The notes below the pieces were generated by a model. The model had not been told where the DNA came from. It did no database searches and saw nothing but the letters and a program-made list of their open reading frames with translations. A stretch of 64,000 nucleotides of DNA from Bacillus sp. THAF10 (lineage in GTDB: Bacteria > Bacillota > Bacilli > Bacillales > Bacillaceae_I). The stretch lies in contig NZ_CP045403.1 of the NCBI RefSeq assembly GCF_009363695.1, positions 2,956,001 to 3,020,000 on the forward strand, written 5' to 3'. Below, piece by piece: positions 38,401-45,928 of this stretch (positions are counted from its first letter, which is position 1; each line of letters opens with the position of its first letter). A program made the position numbers and the translations under genes.

Positions 38401-38815
38401 CTTCCTCGTCACTTGCCAGTTCTGAGTCACTTGCAGAAAGAATGGCAATCAACCCTTTAGAATAATGACGTAGCCACCTTTTTGGTACGCCATTCACTGC
38501 TTTTGTCTGCACACTGCTAGACAGTTTCATTAAATTGGTATAGCCTTGATTGTCCTTTGCTAAAAGAATGATAGGATAGCAGTCGCTCTCTTCTTCATCC
38601 TTCTTTCGTACCGATAATGTTAGTCCAATTATCGGCTTAAGGTCTGCTTTTTTGCAGGCCTTATAAAAATCCACCACTCCATACATCACATTTTCATCTG
38701 TCAGCGCAAGCGAGGTCATACCCAGCTCCTGTGCACGCTGAATTAGGCTTGGAATTCGCACACTGCTATTTAAAAGACTATAGCAACTTTTGATATGTAA
38801 ATGAACAACACTCAT
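35486..38815 (-). CDS. dnaE: DNA polymerase III subunit alpha, DnaE type
   Basis: A 1109-residue C-family polymerase. In Firmicutes DnaE extends RNA primers before handing over to PolC. Order: PHP domain (residues 1-200), palm with the catalytic Asp motif MPDIDIDFQD, GPGRGSAAGSLVAY, fingers (FADYGFNRSHAVAYSMISYELAYLKA), helix-hairpin-helix, and an OB-fold (IGAFISNDRVIRTKKGELMAFLTLSDQTGDLEAVVFP). The first PHP motif reads HLHIKSCYS; the His before Ser in most relatives is Lys here. No 3'-5' exonuclease domain. Confidence 0.97.
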   Translation of the reverse strand: MSVVHLHIKSCYSLLNSSVRIPSLIQRAQELGMTSLALTDENVMYGVVDFYKACKKADLKPIIGLTLSVRKKDEEESDCYPIILLAKDNQGYTNLMKLSSSVQTKAVNGVPKRWLRHYSKGLIAILSASDSELASDEEASSTEFLEMFGGENVYLGINRNTKESAQKSEEVQRLHPDLNLVALSGVHYLHKEDVFVVECLRNIKNGTKMEAIPERAPDYFRDANELVNLFEDIPDALENTIKISRMCEVELEFGQAALPKYPVPSEIDADHYLEQLCREGLEQRIGNASSEYVQRLKHELEIIKGMKFSDYFLIVWDFMYFARKEGILTGPGRGSAAGSLVAYTLYITDVDPIEHELLFERFLNPERISMPDIDIDFQDNKRDEVIQYVAKKYGELHVAQIITFGTLAAKAAWRDVAKALNLSGKELEMISRMIPSRPGTTLQQAYKENDRLQRAIGETKERMRAFKTAQKIEGLPRHTSTHAAGVVITEKPLTELIPVQSGQQDIYLTQFPMETLEELGLLKMDFLGLRNLTMIQSIRYSVQKETKKKQKFSIPTDDPATYRLLSAGDTSGIFQLESSGMRKVLEKLKPTSLEDIVAVNALYRPGPMEQIPVFIDRKHGRQKVEYAHPDLVTILQKTFGVIVYQEQIMQIAASMAGFSLGEADLLRRAVSKKKKEVLDEERAHFVKGCLQKGYNEETANKVYDLIVRFADYGFNRSHAVAYSMISYELAYLKATYPKIFMATLLSSVMGNEQKLSQYITETKRKGISVLPPSINKSGISFTVEKEGIRFSLLTIKGIGVQVIKGLMEERERKAFVDLFDFCKRVGTKLNRKILEMLIFAGALDEFGEDRATLLATLDVALQHAELMMPSKDNQIDFFLEEEFNIKPKYVKVEPLPLMEQLQLEKEALGFYLSKHPTEPFKDFFQLGGAQPIIDIVSGDQKRVKIGAFISNDRVIRTKKGELMAFLTLSDQTGDLEAVVFPDLFKRLSHSIQPGHTLLFDGHMEEREGKMQLILKHAEDTETLKEKYASLVGNLFLQIDEEKHESEVLEHLQKVLRKHHGPSPVYVHYIHAKKTIKLQPSFFVTPTEECLAKLETLLGKPNVVFKNSLQ

Positions 38816-38946
38816 GTAAGATCACACCTTATTAAACTTCCTATTTTTATTATAGAATTCTTATCCGTCAAAAAACAATGACTAACCTCACATACTTGTT
38901 TAGCCCTGTCCATATATATGAAATAAGCACAGAAAGGATGATAATC

Positions 38947-39282
38947 ATGGACGTAAAAGATCCATTTATTGCAACGCTCATTTTTAGTTTTTTTATTGCC
39001 ATAGGGGTTATTCTTGGCGGAGCGCTCATCGGAGGCATTGCTGCTTTTTTAGTAGGTGATCAGCCCCTCACACGCATGTGGCGATTAGCCAACAGCCTAA
39101 AAATATGGGCCATCGTTGCCGCAATAGGCGGAACGTTTGATACGTTTTATAATTTGGAGAAGGGTTTGTTCGACGGTGAAACAAAATTCCTTGTAAAGCA
39201 GCTGCTTCTCATTATCTCCGCAACAGGTGGCGCTCAACTTGGAGCATTAATAATCAGCTGGTTCACTCAGGAGAATTTTTAG
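38947..39282 (+). CDS. ytrH: Sporulation membrane protein YtrH
   Basis: A 111-residue protein with three hydrophobic segments (ATLIFSFFIAIGVILGGALIGG; LKIWAIVAAIGG; LLLIISATGGAQLGALIISW). Recognised as YtrH, which in B. subtilis is made in the mother cell under sigma-E and needed for robust spores. The ATG at 38947 has AAAGG 9 bases upstream; the in-frame extension to 38878 is not supported. It is divergent from dnaE and followed at once by ytrI. Confidence 0.85.
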   Translation: MDVKDPFIATLIFSFFIAIGVILGGALIGGIAAFLVGDQPLTRMWRLANSLKIWAIVAAIGGTFDTFYNLEKGLFDGETKFLVKQLLLIISATGGAQLGALIISWFTQENF

Positions 39283-39283
39283 T

Positions 39284-39784
39284 ATGAGAGTCCCCCCCTA
39301 TAACCGTGATCCGGGCTGGCAGCGCTTCTTTTCAGGTGCTGTAATTGGGGCCATTGTTGGCTGGCTCATCTTTATTTGGATTTACGGTACCTCCATGGAA
39401 ATATATGTTGGAGAACTAAATGAACATCGAGAAAAAGTAAAACTGCTTGAAGAAAGAATGCATATCTTAATAGAGGACAACGACAAGCTGAAAGAAGAAA
39501 AGGATCAGTTAGAAATTGAGGACTTTGACATTTCTATCATAAATCATGAAAAATATAAACTCGATTCGTTTAGCAGAACATCCATCATTTCAAGGATCAC
39601 AGAAGATTTAAATCATCTAGTATCAAAGGACGTTGCAAACATTAAGGAAAACAGAGAGTTGCTTATAAAAATGATTGAGAACAAACACTATGTTCTCGAT
39701 GAAAAGCAATATAGTTTTGAAGTTGATTTTCTGTATATCGACACTACCATTGAAATTGACCTGTTAATCGTCAATATGGAATAA
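39284..39784 (+). CDS. ytrI: Sporulation protein YtrI
   Basis: A 166-residue membrane-anchored protein: short basic N-terminus (MRVPPYNRDPGWQRFF), one transmembrane helix (about residues 16-36), then a Glu/Lys-rich coiled coil (residues 48-80) and a C-terminal domain. Pairs with YtrH in spore formation. AGGAG lies 12 bases before the ATG, one base after the ytrH stop. Confidence 0.85.
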   Translation: MRVPPYNRDPGWQRFFSGAVIGAIVGWLIFIWIYGTSMEIYVGELNEHREKVKLLEERMHILIEDNDKLKEEKDQLEIEDFDISIINHEKYKLDSFSRTSIISRITEDLNHLVSKDVANIKENRELLIKMIENKHYVLDEKQYSFEVDFLYIDTTIEIDLLIVNME

Positions 39785-39818
39785 TGGCAGAACTGGTTGA
39801 ATCGCACCAGTTCTGCCT
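39785..39818. terminator. Terminator between ytrI and nrnA
   Basis: Perfect stem GGCAGAACTGGT/ACCAGTTCTGCC with an 8-base loop between convergent genes. Confidence 0.8.
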
Positions 39819-39821
39819 TCA

Positions 39822-40766
39822 TTATTTTGCTGAAGTCGCACATGCTGAGATTAAATCCTCGAGCACATTCTCCGCATCTTCCCAATGATAAATGGAAGCT
39901 CCAGAAGCAAGCGGATGTCCCCCACCGTTGTATCTTTTGGCAATTTCATTCACAATTGGCCCTTTTGAGCGTAACCGAACCCTCACCTGATCTGGCTCCT
40001 CTATAAAAAATACCCACGCCTTAATCCCATCGATATTTCCTAGCATTCCCACAAGCTGAGACGCCTCTGATGGAAGCGCATTATAGCGCTGCAAAATTTC
40101 GCGTGTAATCTTCATAGATGCAACCCCATTATCATGCAAGTTGAAGTTTTCCAGCACATAACCACTTAACTTTGCTATATGCAGCTTAGTACGATAAAGC
40201 TCATCATAAAGATCGGTCATTGAAAATCCATAGCTTAGCAATTCACTTGCATACTGAAACGTTTTCGTGTTAGTACTTTGGAAAAGAAATCTCCCGGTAT
40301 CACCAATAATACCTGCAAAAATTAATCTCGCTGCTTCCATTGTCATAATCCAGCCTTGGTTTTTACCAATTAAATAAAGCTCATACACCATTTCACTCGT
40401 TGAGCTTGAGTCTGTGTCAACCCACATCAAGTCGCCATACCTATCTTCATTTGGATGGTGATCAATTTTTATCAACTTCTTCGCAAGCTTATAGCGCTTA
40501 TCACAAATCCTATCAGTATTCGCTGTATCACAAACAATAACCAACGCATCGTCATAGGTAGAATCAGGAATCTCATCAAGTTTACTTAAAAAGCGCAAGG
40601 ACGTTTCTTCTTCCCCAACCCGGTATACCTTCTTTTCAGGGTAGCTTGCTTTAATCAATTCCGCCAGTCCACACTGAGAGCCATACGCATCTGGGTCAGG
40701 ACGAACATGGCGGTGAACGATGATTGTTTCATGTGCTTTAATCTCATCTATAATTTGCTGCCTCAT
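39822..40766 (-). CDS. nrnA: Oligoribonuclease / pAp phosphatase NrnA
   Basis: A 314-residue DHH-DHHA1 phosphoesterase that degrades nanoRNA and pAp. Metal ligands sit in HRHVRPDPDAYGSQ, VCDTANTDR, DHHPNEDRYGD and DSSSTSEM; the C-terminal DHHA1 domain has RSKGPIVNEIAKRYNGGGHPLASGA. Start ATG 40766, 5 bases after GAGGG, aligned with B. subtilis NrnA; the ATG at 40778 is a possible alternative. Confidence 0.96.
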   Translation of the reverse strand: MRQQIIDEIKAHETIIVHRHVRPDPDAYGSQCGLAELIKASYPEKKVYRVGEEETSLRFLSKLDEIPDSTYDDALVIVCDTANTDRICDKRYKLAKKLIKIDHHPNEDRYGDLMWVDTDSSSTSEMVYELYLIGKNQGWIMTMEAARLIFAGIIGDTGRFLFQSTNTKTFQYASELLSYGFSMTDLYDELYRTKLHIAKLSGYVLENFNLHDNGVASMKITREILQRYNALPSEASQLVGMLGNIDGIKAWVFFIEEPDQVRVRLRSKGPIVNEIAKRYNGGGHPLASGASIYHWEDAENVLEDLISACATSAK

Positions 40767-40955
40767 CTTATCCCTCATTTTCGCTTATCATTACATTTAT
40801 TTAATCACAATTCAGACAGTTCTCAAAGGAATAACCTACTTAAAATGCCCTTACCTCAGAAAACTGGTTTTTTGTTCACGAAGCCGTTACAATATAGCTT
40901 GTATGCTTATGTTAAAATAACGATAGAATAATCGATTAAACAAGGAGTGTTCCTT

Positions 40956-41288
40956 TTGGCTATTTTTGTATTTCTCATTATCTTTTCCCTTATGTTCTAC
41001 GTCATGTATAAAGTAAAATATTTCCGTACTCATCTCCCAGCTGAGAAAAAGTGGCTAGGTGCAAAATCAAGTATCGCCCTTGGTAGCTTTGTTTTCTTTT
41101 TCGGTCTAAACACGCTCATTAATCCACTCTCAACAGTGGCAACGGTGGTTGGAATTGTCCTCATGCTCGTGGGACTCGGAAGTGCTTGGGCTGGAATTAA
41201 GGCATATCGTTTTTACTTGCCGTATGCAGTTAAAGAAGCAGAGGCAGTGAAAGAGATGGAAATGAAAGAGAAGACGATAACGAATTGA
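40956..41288 (+). CDS. ytpI: YtpI-like membrane protein
   Basis: A 110-residue protein with three hydrophobic helices (AIFVFLIIFSLMFYVMYKV; IALGSFVFFFGLNTLI; VATVVGIVLMLVGLGSAWAGIKAY) and a charged tail. Start TTG 40956, 8 bases from AAGGAG; the GTG at 40947 abuts that site. Recognised as YtpI by position and length; function unknown. Confidence 0.82.
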   Translation: MAIFVFLIIFSLMFYVMYKVKYFRTHLPAEKKWLGAKSSIALGSFVFFFGLNTLINPLSTVATVVGIVLMLVGLGSAWAGIKAYRFYLPYAVKEAEAVKEMEMKEKTITN

Positions 41289-41298
41289 AGTTTTGTGT

Positions 41299-41334
41299 GG
41301 CCGTCTCCCAGGGTTGGGGGGGCGGTTTTTTTAT
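41299..41334 (+). terminator. ytpI terminator
   Basis: CCGTCTCCC/GGGGGGCGG stem (with G-T pairs), followed by TTTTTTT. It overlaps the stop codon of the convergent NERD gene. Confidence 0.8.
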
Positions 41335-42299
41335 TTTGGGGTGAATTTTTCTAGGAGGTAGGTTTTGTTTTTATTCATTCCGATAGTTGGTAAGTTTAAT
41401 GAGCAGAGGATTTTTCTTGGGACACTCTCAGAATTAAGTATAAGAAAATCACGCAGCTGACCATTTGTAATTGTGTCACCTACCAATAATTTATAGTCAT
41501 TGATAGCTGGGTAGTGTGCCGTTTTTGAAAAATGCATACAAGAACTACATCGCCATTTTCCGTTACTTCTTAACATTGGGGGCTTATAACAAGAAGGACA
41601 AATCACCCCTTTTATTAGATCCTTATAGCTCATACCGAAGTTAGCTAAAAAATGGAGATAATCATTTTCATGTTTCTTTTTTAATGTTTTTACTAATCGC
41701 CTTATGTCATCAACTTCTAATATAGGATTCCGGTAAGTCTTATCAATCATTTTGATTTTATCAGGTAGAGTAGTGTGGTAGGTGATTTGGTCCATCTGAG
41801 TGGGAGTGTTTATTATAGTAGCATTATGATGGGTTAAGACTATATAGCCTAATATGGGTGGAGTGGGGAAGTTATTTTTCTGTAGCCAAAGACTTAGTTG
41901 GTATTTCTGGCGGGAAATTTGCGCTAGTGGGTCACCAAATCTTTCTCGTTCTTCTCCCTTATGGCGTAATAATTGGCCAGATGGTAGGTCAACTTCTAAA
42001 GTGCCGGAGATGTATTTTGAATCGAGAATTAAACAGTAGCAAGGGGTTATCAGAAGGGAATCCATTTGGAAGTGTCTTTTTAGTGGATCTGCAATTCTAA
42101 GGCTATTGAGGATGTGGATGTTTTGCTGAGGAAGAAAGGTGAGAAAATAGTCCATAGCTTTTTCACCTATGTAACCATAATGATATTTTGCGTGTTCTTT
42201 TTCAATCAGGGGGTATTTTTCATGTGTTAATGGAACTCTTCTTGTTGCCGCTTCAAGGGTGAGTAACTTTACCGACTTTTCTCGAGGTTTGCTTATCAT
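41331..42299 (-). CDS. NERD domain protein with C-terminal zinc ribbon
   Basis: A 322-residue protein. The middle holds a NERD (nuclease-related) domain: YGYIGEKAMDYFLTFLPQQNIHILNSLRI, then FQMDSLLITPCYCLILDSKYISGTLEVD with the D...D-x-K pattern of restriction-like nucleases. The C-terminal part has CPSC and CSSC pairs (a zinc ribbon, GVICPSCYKPP...WRCSSCMHF). Start ATG 42299, 7 bases from AAGGAG. It probably binds or cuts nucleic acid, but its role is unknown. Not present at this place in B. subtilis; five direct repeats lie in its upstream region. Confidence 0.82.
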   Translation of the reverse strand: MISKPREKSVKLLTLEAATRRVPLTHEKYPLIEKEHAKYHYGYIGEKAMDYFLTFLPQQNIHILNSLRIADPLKRHFQMDSLLITPCYCLILDSKYISGTLEVDLPSGQLLRHKGEERERFGDPLAQISRQKYQLSLWLQKNNFPTPPILGYIVLTHHNATIINTPTQMDQITYHTTLPDKIKMIDKTYRNPILEVDDIRRLVKTLKKKHENDYLHFLANFGMSYKDLIKGVICPSCYKPPMLRSNGKWRCSSCMHFSKTAHYPAINDYKLLVGDTITNGQLRDFLILNSESVPRKILCSLNLPTIGMNKNKTYLLEKFTPK

Positions 42300-42394
42300 T
42301 TTTACACTCCTTTTTGGTGATTTCATTGCAAAGTATTCTATAAGCGGTGTTTGATGTCCTTCTTAAATTTGGAAATTGGATTTTCCATTTAAAA

Positions 42395-42485
42395 TATCAG
42401 CCAAAATGGTGATTTATCAGCCAGAATTTCATTTTATCAGCCAGTTACTTATGTTTATCAGCCAAACCTAAGCACTTATCAGCCA
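42395..42485 (-). repeat. Five direct repeats of TATCAGCCA upstream of the NERD gene
   Basis: Identical 9-mers start at 42395, 42415, 42435, 42456 and 42477 (spacing 20, 20, 21, 21). Spacers of 11-12 bases are unrelated. The last four are extended to TTATCAGCCA. The period equals two DNA turns, so all copies face the same side. The array lies 96-186 bases upstream of the NERD gene start; the rest of 42300-42632 holds only a C-rich stretch and the ytoI terminator. Confidence 0.85.
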
Positions 42486-42587
42486 TAAGTCAACTTCCGA
42501 CAAAATCCATCAATTTCCGCATGGCCTACCCACCTGTCCCACGCCCACCACCCTTCCGCTCCCCCCACAACTCCAACTTCAACCCAA

Positions 42588-42618
42588 AATAAAAAGCACC
42601 CCTTAATCCAAGGAGTGC
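42588..42618 (-). terminator. ytoI terminator
   Basis: GCACTCCTT/AAGGGGTGC stem with one G-T pair, followed by TTTTTATTTT on the minus strand. Confidence 0.85.
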
Positions 42619-42632
42619 CCATCCAACTATTC

Positions 42633-43940
42633 CTACTGTATCAACTGCACCATCATCATCGCCTTGCCCACCACAAGACCGTCATGATACACTTCTACAT
42701 CCACTTTGCCAAACTTTCGGCCAAGCTCGAGTACCTTTGGACGAATGGAGATGGTGCTATCAATTTGCACTGGCTTGATAAAGTAGATGGTGATGTTTTC
42801 AACGACCATGTCGCTCTTCTTCATGTTTCGAACCACCCTCTTGGCTGCTTCTGTCACGATGGTCGTGAAAACGCCATAGGAAATGGTTCCGACTGAGTTG
42901 GTCATTTGCGGAGTCACTTCACTTTGGTAAAGCTCATCCCCTTTAGACACGGTGACATCAACGAATTGATTGGTGATGATGTCATCTAATGTTTCTCCGA
43001 CTTGTGGCTGTCGTTGAATCATCTGTAAGGCCTTCAATACGTCCTGACGACTGATGATACCTAACAAACGATGATTTGGGTCAACAACCGGGAGCATTTC
43101 TATTCCTTCCCATACCATGATATGGGCGGCTGAAGCTACGGAGGTTTTTCCATTAACAGTAATGGGGTTTTTGGTCATTACTTTTTCAATCGGGGTGGTG
43201 GCTTCCTTCCCTAGTACATCTTTAGAAGTCACGACTCCCTGCACCTTGAAATTTTTATCGATGATTGGAAATCTGCTGTGCTTAATTTCCTCGTTGACCT
43301 TGTACCATTCTGTAATCGTGTCCTCTGTAGTAAGGTAAGTGGTTGCCTCAATTGGCGTTAATATATCTTCAACAAGGACGATTTCCTTTTTGATTAATTG
43401 GTCATAGATAGCTCGGTTGATCATGGTCGCGACGGTGAAGGTGTCGTAGCTGCTTGAGATGATTGGGAGCTTCATCTCGTCAGCGAGGGCTTTCACCTCA
43501 TCATCGGTATCAAAGCCACCGGTAATGAGCACGGCTGCACCGGCTTCAATGGCGAGCTTATGGGCATTGGTGCGGTTTCCGACAATCAATAGGTTTCCGG
43601 CATCTGTGTAGCGCATCATCGCTTCAAGCTTCATGGCGCCGATGACGAATTTGTTTAAGGTTTTATGTAAGCCTTCCCTGCCACCTAACACTTGTCCATC
43701 CACAATATTGACAACTTCGGCAAAGGTTAGCTTCTCAATGTTGTCTTTCTTTTTACGTTCAATACGAATGGTACCGACTCGTTCAATGGTGCTGACATAG
43801 CCTTTATTTTCTGCATCCTTGATTGCACGGTACGCGGTTCCTTCACTTACTGTCAGTGCTTTTGCTATTTGTCGAACTGAAATTTTTTCTCCAATAGGTA
43901 GCTCTTCAATATATTGGAGAATTTGCTCATGCTTCGTCAA
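42633..43940 (-). CDS. ytoI: CBS-domain regulator-like protein YtoI
   Basis: A 435-residue multi-domain protein: N-terminal winged helix (KISVRQIAKALTVSEGTAYRAIKDAENKGYVSTIERVG), a DRTGG-type domain (KFVIGAMKLEAMMRYTDAGNLLIVGNRTNAHKLAIEAGAAVLITGGF), two CBS motifs (about 195-310; MTKNPITVNGKTSVASAAHIM) and a C-terminal hotdog domain. CBS pairs usually bind adenine nucleotides, so this is probably a nucleotide-sensing regulator. Start TTG 43940 gives MTKHEQIL as in relatives; the GTG at 43949 abuts the GGACGG site. Confidence 0.88.
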   Translation of the reverse strand: MTKHEQILQYIEELPIGEKISVRQIAKALTVSEGTAYRAIKDAENKGYVSTIERVGTIRIERKKKDNIEKLTFAEVVNIVDGQVLGGREGLHKTLNKFVIGAMKLEAMMRYTDAGNLLIVGNRTNAHKLAIEAGAAVLITGGFDTDDEVKALADEMKLPIISSSYDTFTVATMINRAIYDQLIKKEIVLVEDILTPIEATTYLTTEDTITEWYKVNEEIKHSRFPIIDKNFKVQGVVTSKDVLGKEATTPIEKVMTKNPITVNGKTSVASAAHIMVWEGIEMLPVVDPNHRLLGIISRQDVLKALQMIQRQPQVGETLDDIITNQFVDVTVSKGDELYQSEVTPQMTNSVGTISYGVFTTIVTEAAKRVVRNMKKSDMVVENITIYFIKPVQIDSTISIRPKVLELGRKFGKVDVEVYHDGLVVGKAMMMVQLIQ

Positions 43941-44008
43941 TTTTTTCACCCGTCCACTAATTATTTATATCTTTATTATACGGATGAATGCGTTCGTATT
44001 CAATGTGT

Positions 44009-44251
44009 TTACTGATATTGACGTAACCTTGCCCTTTTTGCTTCGGCTAGTTTTACCTTTTGGATGACTCTTTTTCTTTTTGGCAAGTAGAGAAGAGCGG
44101 CGATATTGCCTCCAACAGCCATGATGGCAAGCAGTATCCAGGCAAGAGCAAACAAGCCAGCAAGTCCATCAGCAGCGAGTGGTAGGCGCGGGATGGCAAT
44201 ATAGAGCATGGCTGCAATACAAAGCATGGCTAATAGTAGACGATTTTTCAT
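44009..44251 (-). CDS. Small hypothetical membrane protein
   Basis: An 80-residue protein with two hydrophobic helices (LLLAMLCIAAMLYIAI; GLAGLFALAWILLAIMAVGGNIAALLYL) and a basic C-terminal tail (PKRKRVIQKVKLAEAKRARLRQYQ). Start ATG 44251, 9 bases from AAAGGAG. I do not recognise the family. It lies 68 bases upstream of ytoI on the same strand. Confidence 0.7.
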   Translation of the reverse strand: MKNRLLLAMLCIAAMLYIAIPRLPLAADGLAGLFALAWILLAIMAVGGNIAALLYLPKRKRVIQKVKLAEAKRARLRQYQ

Positions 44252-44314
44252 GATTCTGCACTCCTTTCCTTTTAAAATAGCTTGTATCAAATATATGCGT
44301 ACACATAAAAAAAA

Positions 44315-44334
44315 GAAGCGAAAATACGCGCTTC
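44315..44334. repeat. IS target duplication, left copy (terminator stem-loop)
   Basis: GAAGCGAAAATACGCGCTTC, an exact copy of 45900-45919. On the minus strand it is a stem-loop followed by TTTTTTTT, so it keeps the T run of the ancestral ytkL terminator. Confidence 0.9.
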
Positions 44335-44441
44335 TCAGGCTGTCGAGAAAGTCTCGACAGCCATTTTTATATTCAATAACTTCAACAAATTACCGCGTTA
44401 ATATGTTATAATATAGTTAATACATATAGGCGGTGATTCTA

Positions 44442-45014
44442 TTGTTTAATACAAGAAATACAACGCAAAATGAAGTTGAGTTTGTCTCAATTGAAGACCT
44501 CGTTCCCCAAGATCATCTACTCAGGAAAATTGATAAGTACATTGATTTTTCCTTCATCCTAGAACGCGTTCGCCCCTACTACTCTGAAGATAATGGACGT
44601 CCCTCTTTAGACCCTCTCGTACTTTTCAAAATGATGTTTATTGGCTACTTTTATGGAATTCGCTCCGAAAGACAACTTGAAAAAGAAATTCAAATGAACA
44701 TCGCGTACCGTTGGTTTTTAGGATTACGTTTAACCGACCCTGTTCCTCACCACTCCACAATTAGTTGGAATCGACGCAAACGTTTTAACAAGACGAATAT
44801 TTTCCAAGAGATATTCGATGAAATCGTCCTTCAAGCCATGAACCACAAAATGGTTGGTGGACGCGTATTGTTTACGGATTCTACCCATTTAAAAGCAAAC
44901 GCCAATAAGCATAAGTTCACAAGAAAAACCGTTGAAGTAGAGACACGAGAATACATAGAAGAATTAAATCAAGCTATCAGCGAGGATCGAGAAAAGAACG
45001 GAAAAAAGCTCTAA
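44442..45014 (+). CDS. IS1182-type transposase, first reading frame
   Basis: 190 residues starting [21 protein letters not shown], with the DUF772 N-terminal domain ([42 protein letters not shown]) and the first catalytic Asp in [17 protein letters not shown]. Start TTG 44442 after AGGCGGTGA. The frame ends at TAA 45012-45014, right after the heptamer A AAA AAG (45002-45008). The second frame continues the protein after a -1 shift, giving about 450 residues. Confidence 0.9.
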   Translation: MFNTRNTTQNEVEFVSIEDLVPQDHLLRKIDKYIDFSFILERVRPYYSEDNGRPSLDPLVLFKMMFIGYFYGIRSERQLEKEIQMNIAYRWFLGLRLTDPVPHHSTISWNRRKRFNKTNIFQEIFDEIVLQAMNHKMVGGRVLFTDSTHLKANANKHKFTRKTVEVETREYIEELNQAISEDREKNGKKL

Positions 45015-45793
45015 AAGAACGGGAGGAGGTGAAAGAGACCAAAGAAATCCGCAAAAGTTTAACGGATCCGGATTGTGGCTTTATGTCACGAGATCAAAAG
45101 CAAGAAATGTTCTGTTACCTTGACCATCGTACGACGGATATGAAATTTAACATCATTACTGATGCCTTTGTGACTCCTGGAAACGTTCATGACTCTGTTC
45201 CTTATCTCTCACGTATAGACCGCCAAATGGAACGCTTTGAATTTAAAGTGGAAGCTGTGGCACTTGACTCTGGTTATCTTACCAATCCCATTTGTAAGGG
45301 ATTATCGGATAGGAACATCTTTGGAGTAATCGCACATAGAAGGTTTCACCCTATCAAAGGTCTCTTTCCAAAATGGAAATTCACCTATCAACCAGAGAAC
45401 AATCAATACATTTGCCCAAACGGAGATGTCTTAACCTATCGAACCACCACGCGCGAAGGCTATCGAGAGTATAAATCGGATCCTTCGAAATGTAAGGTTT
45501 GTCCTTTACTTGATCAGTGTACACAATCCAAAAATCATCAAAAAGTGGTCACCCGTCACGTATGGGAAGATCATAAAGAACAGGTTCGATTAAACAGGCT
45601 TTCTAAGTCTGGAAAAATGCTTTATAAATACAGGAAAGAAAAAGTGGAGCGAAGCTTTGCAGATTCAAAAGAACTGCATGGGCTTCGCTACTGTAGGTTG
45701 AGGGGAGAAGGCAATGTGAGTGAACAAGTGTTACTCACAGCAGCCTGCCAAAACATGAAGAAGATTGCCACACACCTAGCCCGGCTAGGCTAG
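45008..45793 (+). CDS. IS1182-type transposase, second reading frame
   Basis: About 261 residues that complete the transposase: second Asp in [14 protein letters not shown], a Cys cluster ([10 protein letters not shown]) and the catalytic Glu in [22 protein letters not shown]. It lacks a plausible start of its own: the GTG at 45029 overlaps a GGGAGGAGG stretch with no spacing. It is thus made by -1 frameshifting from the first frame, or the gene is broken by one lost A. The stop codon lies in a stem-loop (CACACACCTAG/CTAGGTGTGTG). Confidence 0.88.
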   Translation, partial: ALKEREEVKETKEIRKSLTDPDCGFMSRDQKQEMFCYLDHRTTDMKFNIITDAFVTPGNVHDSVPYLSRIDRQMERFEFKVEAVALDSGYLTNPICKGLSDRNIFGVIAHRRFHPIKGLFPKWKFTYQPENNQYICPNGDVLTYRTTTREGYREYKSDPSKCKVCPLLDQCTQSKNHQKVVTRHVWEDHKEQVRLNRLSKSGKMLYKYRKEKVERSFADSKELHGLRYCRLRGEGNVSEQVLLTAACQNMKKIATHLARLG

Positions 45794-45808
45794 GTGTGTG
45801 GGAACCTT
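45766..45808 (+). terminator. Stem-loop over the transposase stop codon
   Basis: CACACACCTAG/CTAGGTGTGTG 11-bp stem around CCCGGCTAGG, followed a few bases later by CTTTTT. It overlaps the last six codons of the transposase. Confidence 0.65.
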
Positions 45809-45899
45809 TTTCTCTCAAGTGTGATGCAAGATAATATCACATGGTCCACCAAAATAAAAAAGCTTGTAGAGAAAAACATAGGGTTTCTCTACAAGCTGA

Positions 45900-45919
45900 G
45901 AAGCGAAAATACGCGCTTC
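45900..45919. repeat. IS target duplication, right copy (terminator stem-loop)
   Basis: An exact repeat of 44315-44334, 9 bases after the ytkL stop on the minus strand. This copy has lost its T run, which stays with the left copy 1.6 kb away. Confidence 0.9.
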
Positions 45920-45928
45920 TTTCTAGCA

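Larger units (their letters stand above)
44335..45899 (+). mobile_element. IS1182-family insertion sequence (1565 bp)
   Basis: Bounded by imperfect 16-bp inverted repeats, TCAGGCTGTCGAGAAA on the left and its counterpart TCAGCTTGTAGAGAAA on the right (13 of 16 match). Each end holds a subterminal hairpin: left GGCTGTCGAGA/TCTCGACAGCC, right AGCTTGTAGAGAAA/TTTCTCTACAAGCT. Flanked by a 20-bp direct repeat (22 bp if the shared border bases are counted) that is itself a terminator hairpin. It carries one transposase gene in two frames. Exact ends could shift by one base. Confidence 0.92.

Noticed and set aside
42395..42485. CRISPR array
   Set aside because: Repeats are 9-10 bases and spacers 11-12 bases, far too short, and no cas genes are near.
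45008..45793. Calling the transposase a pseudogene
   Set aside because: The break sits exactly at a known -1 slippery heptamer and all catalytic residues remain, so a working frameshifted enzyme is as likely.
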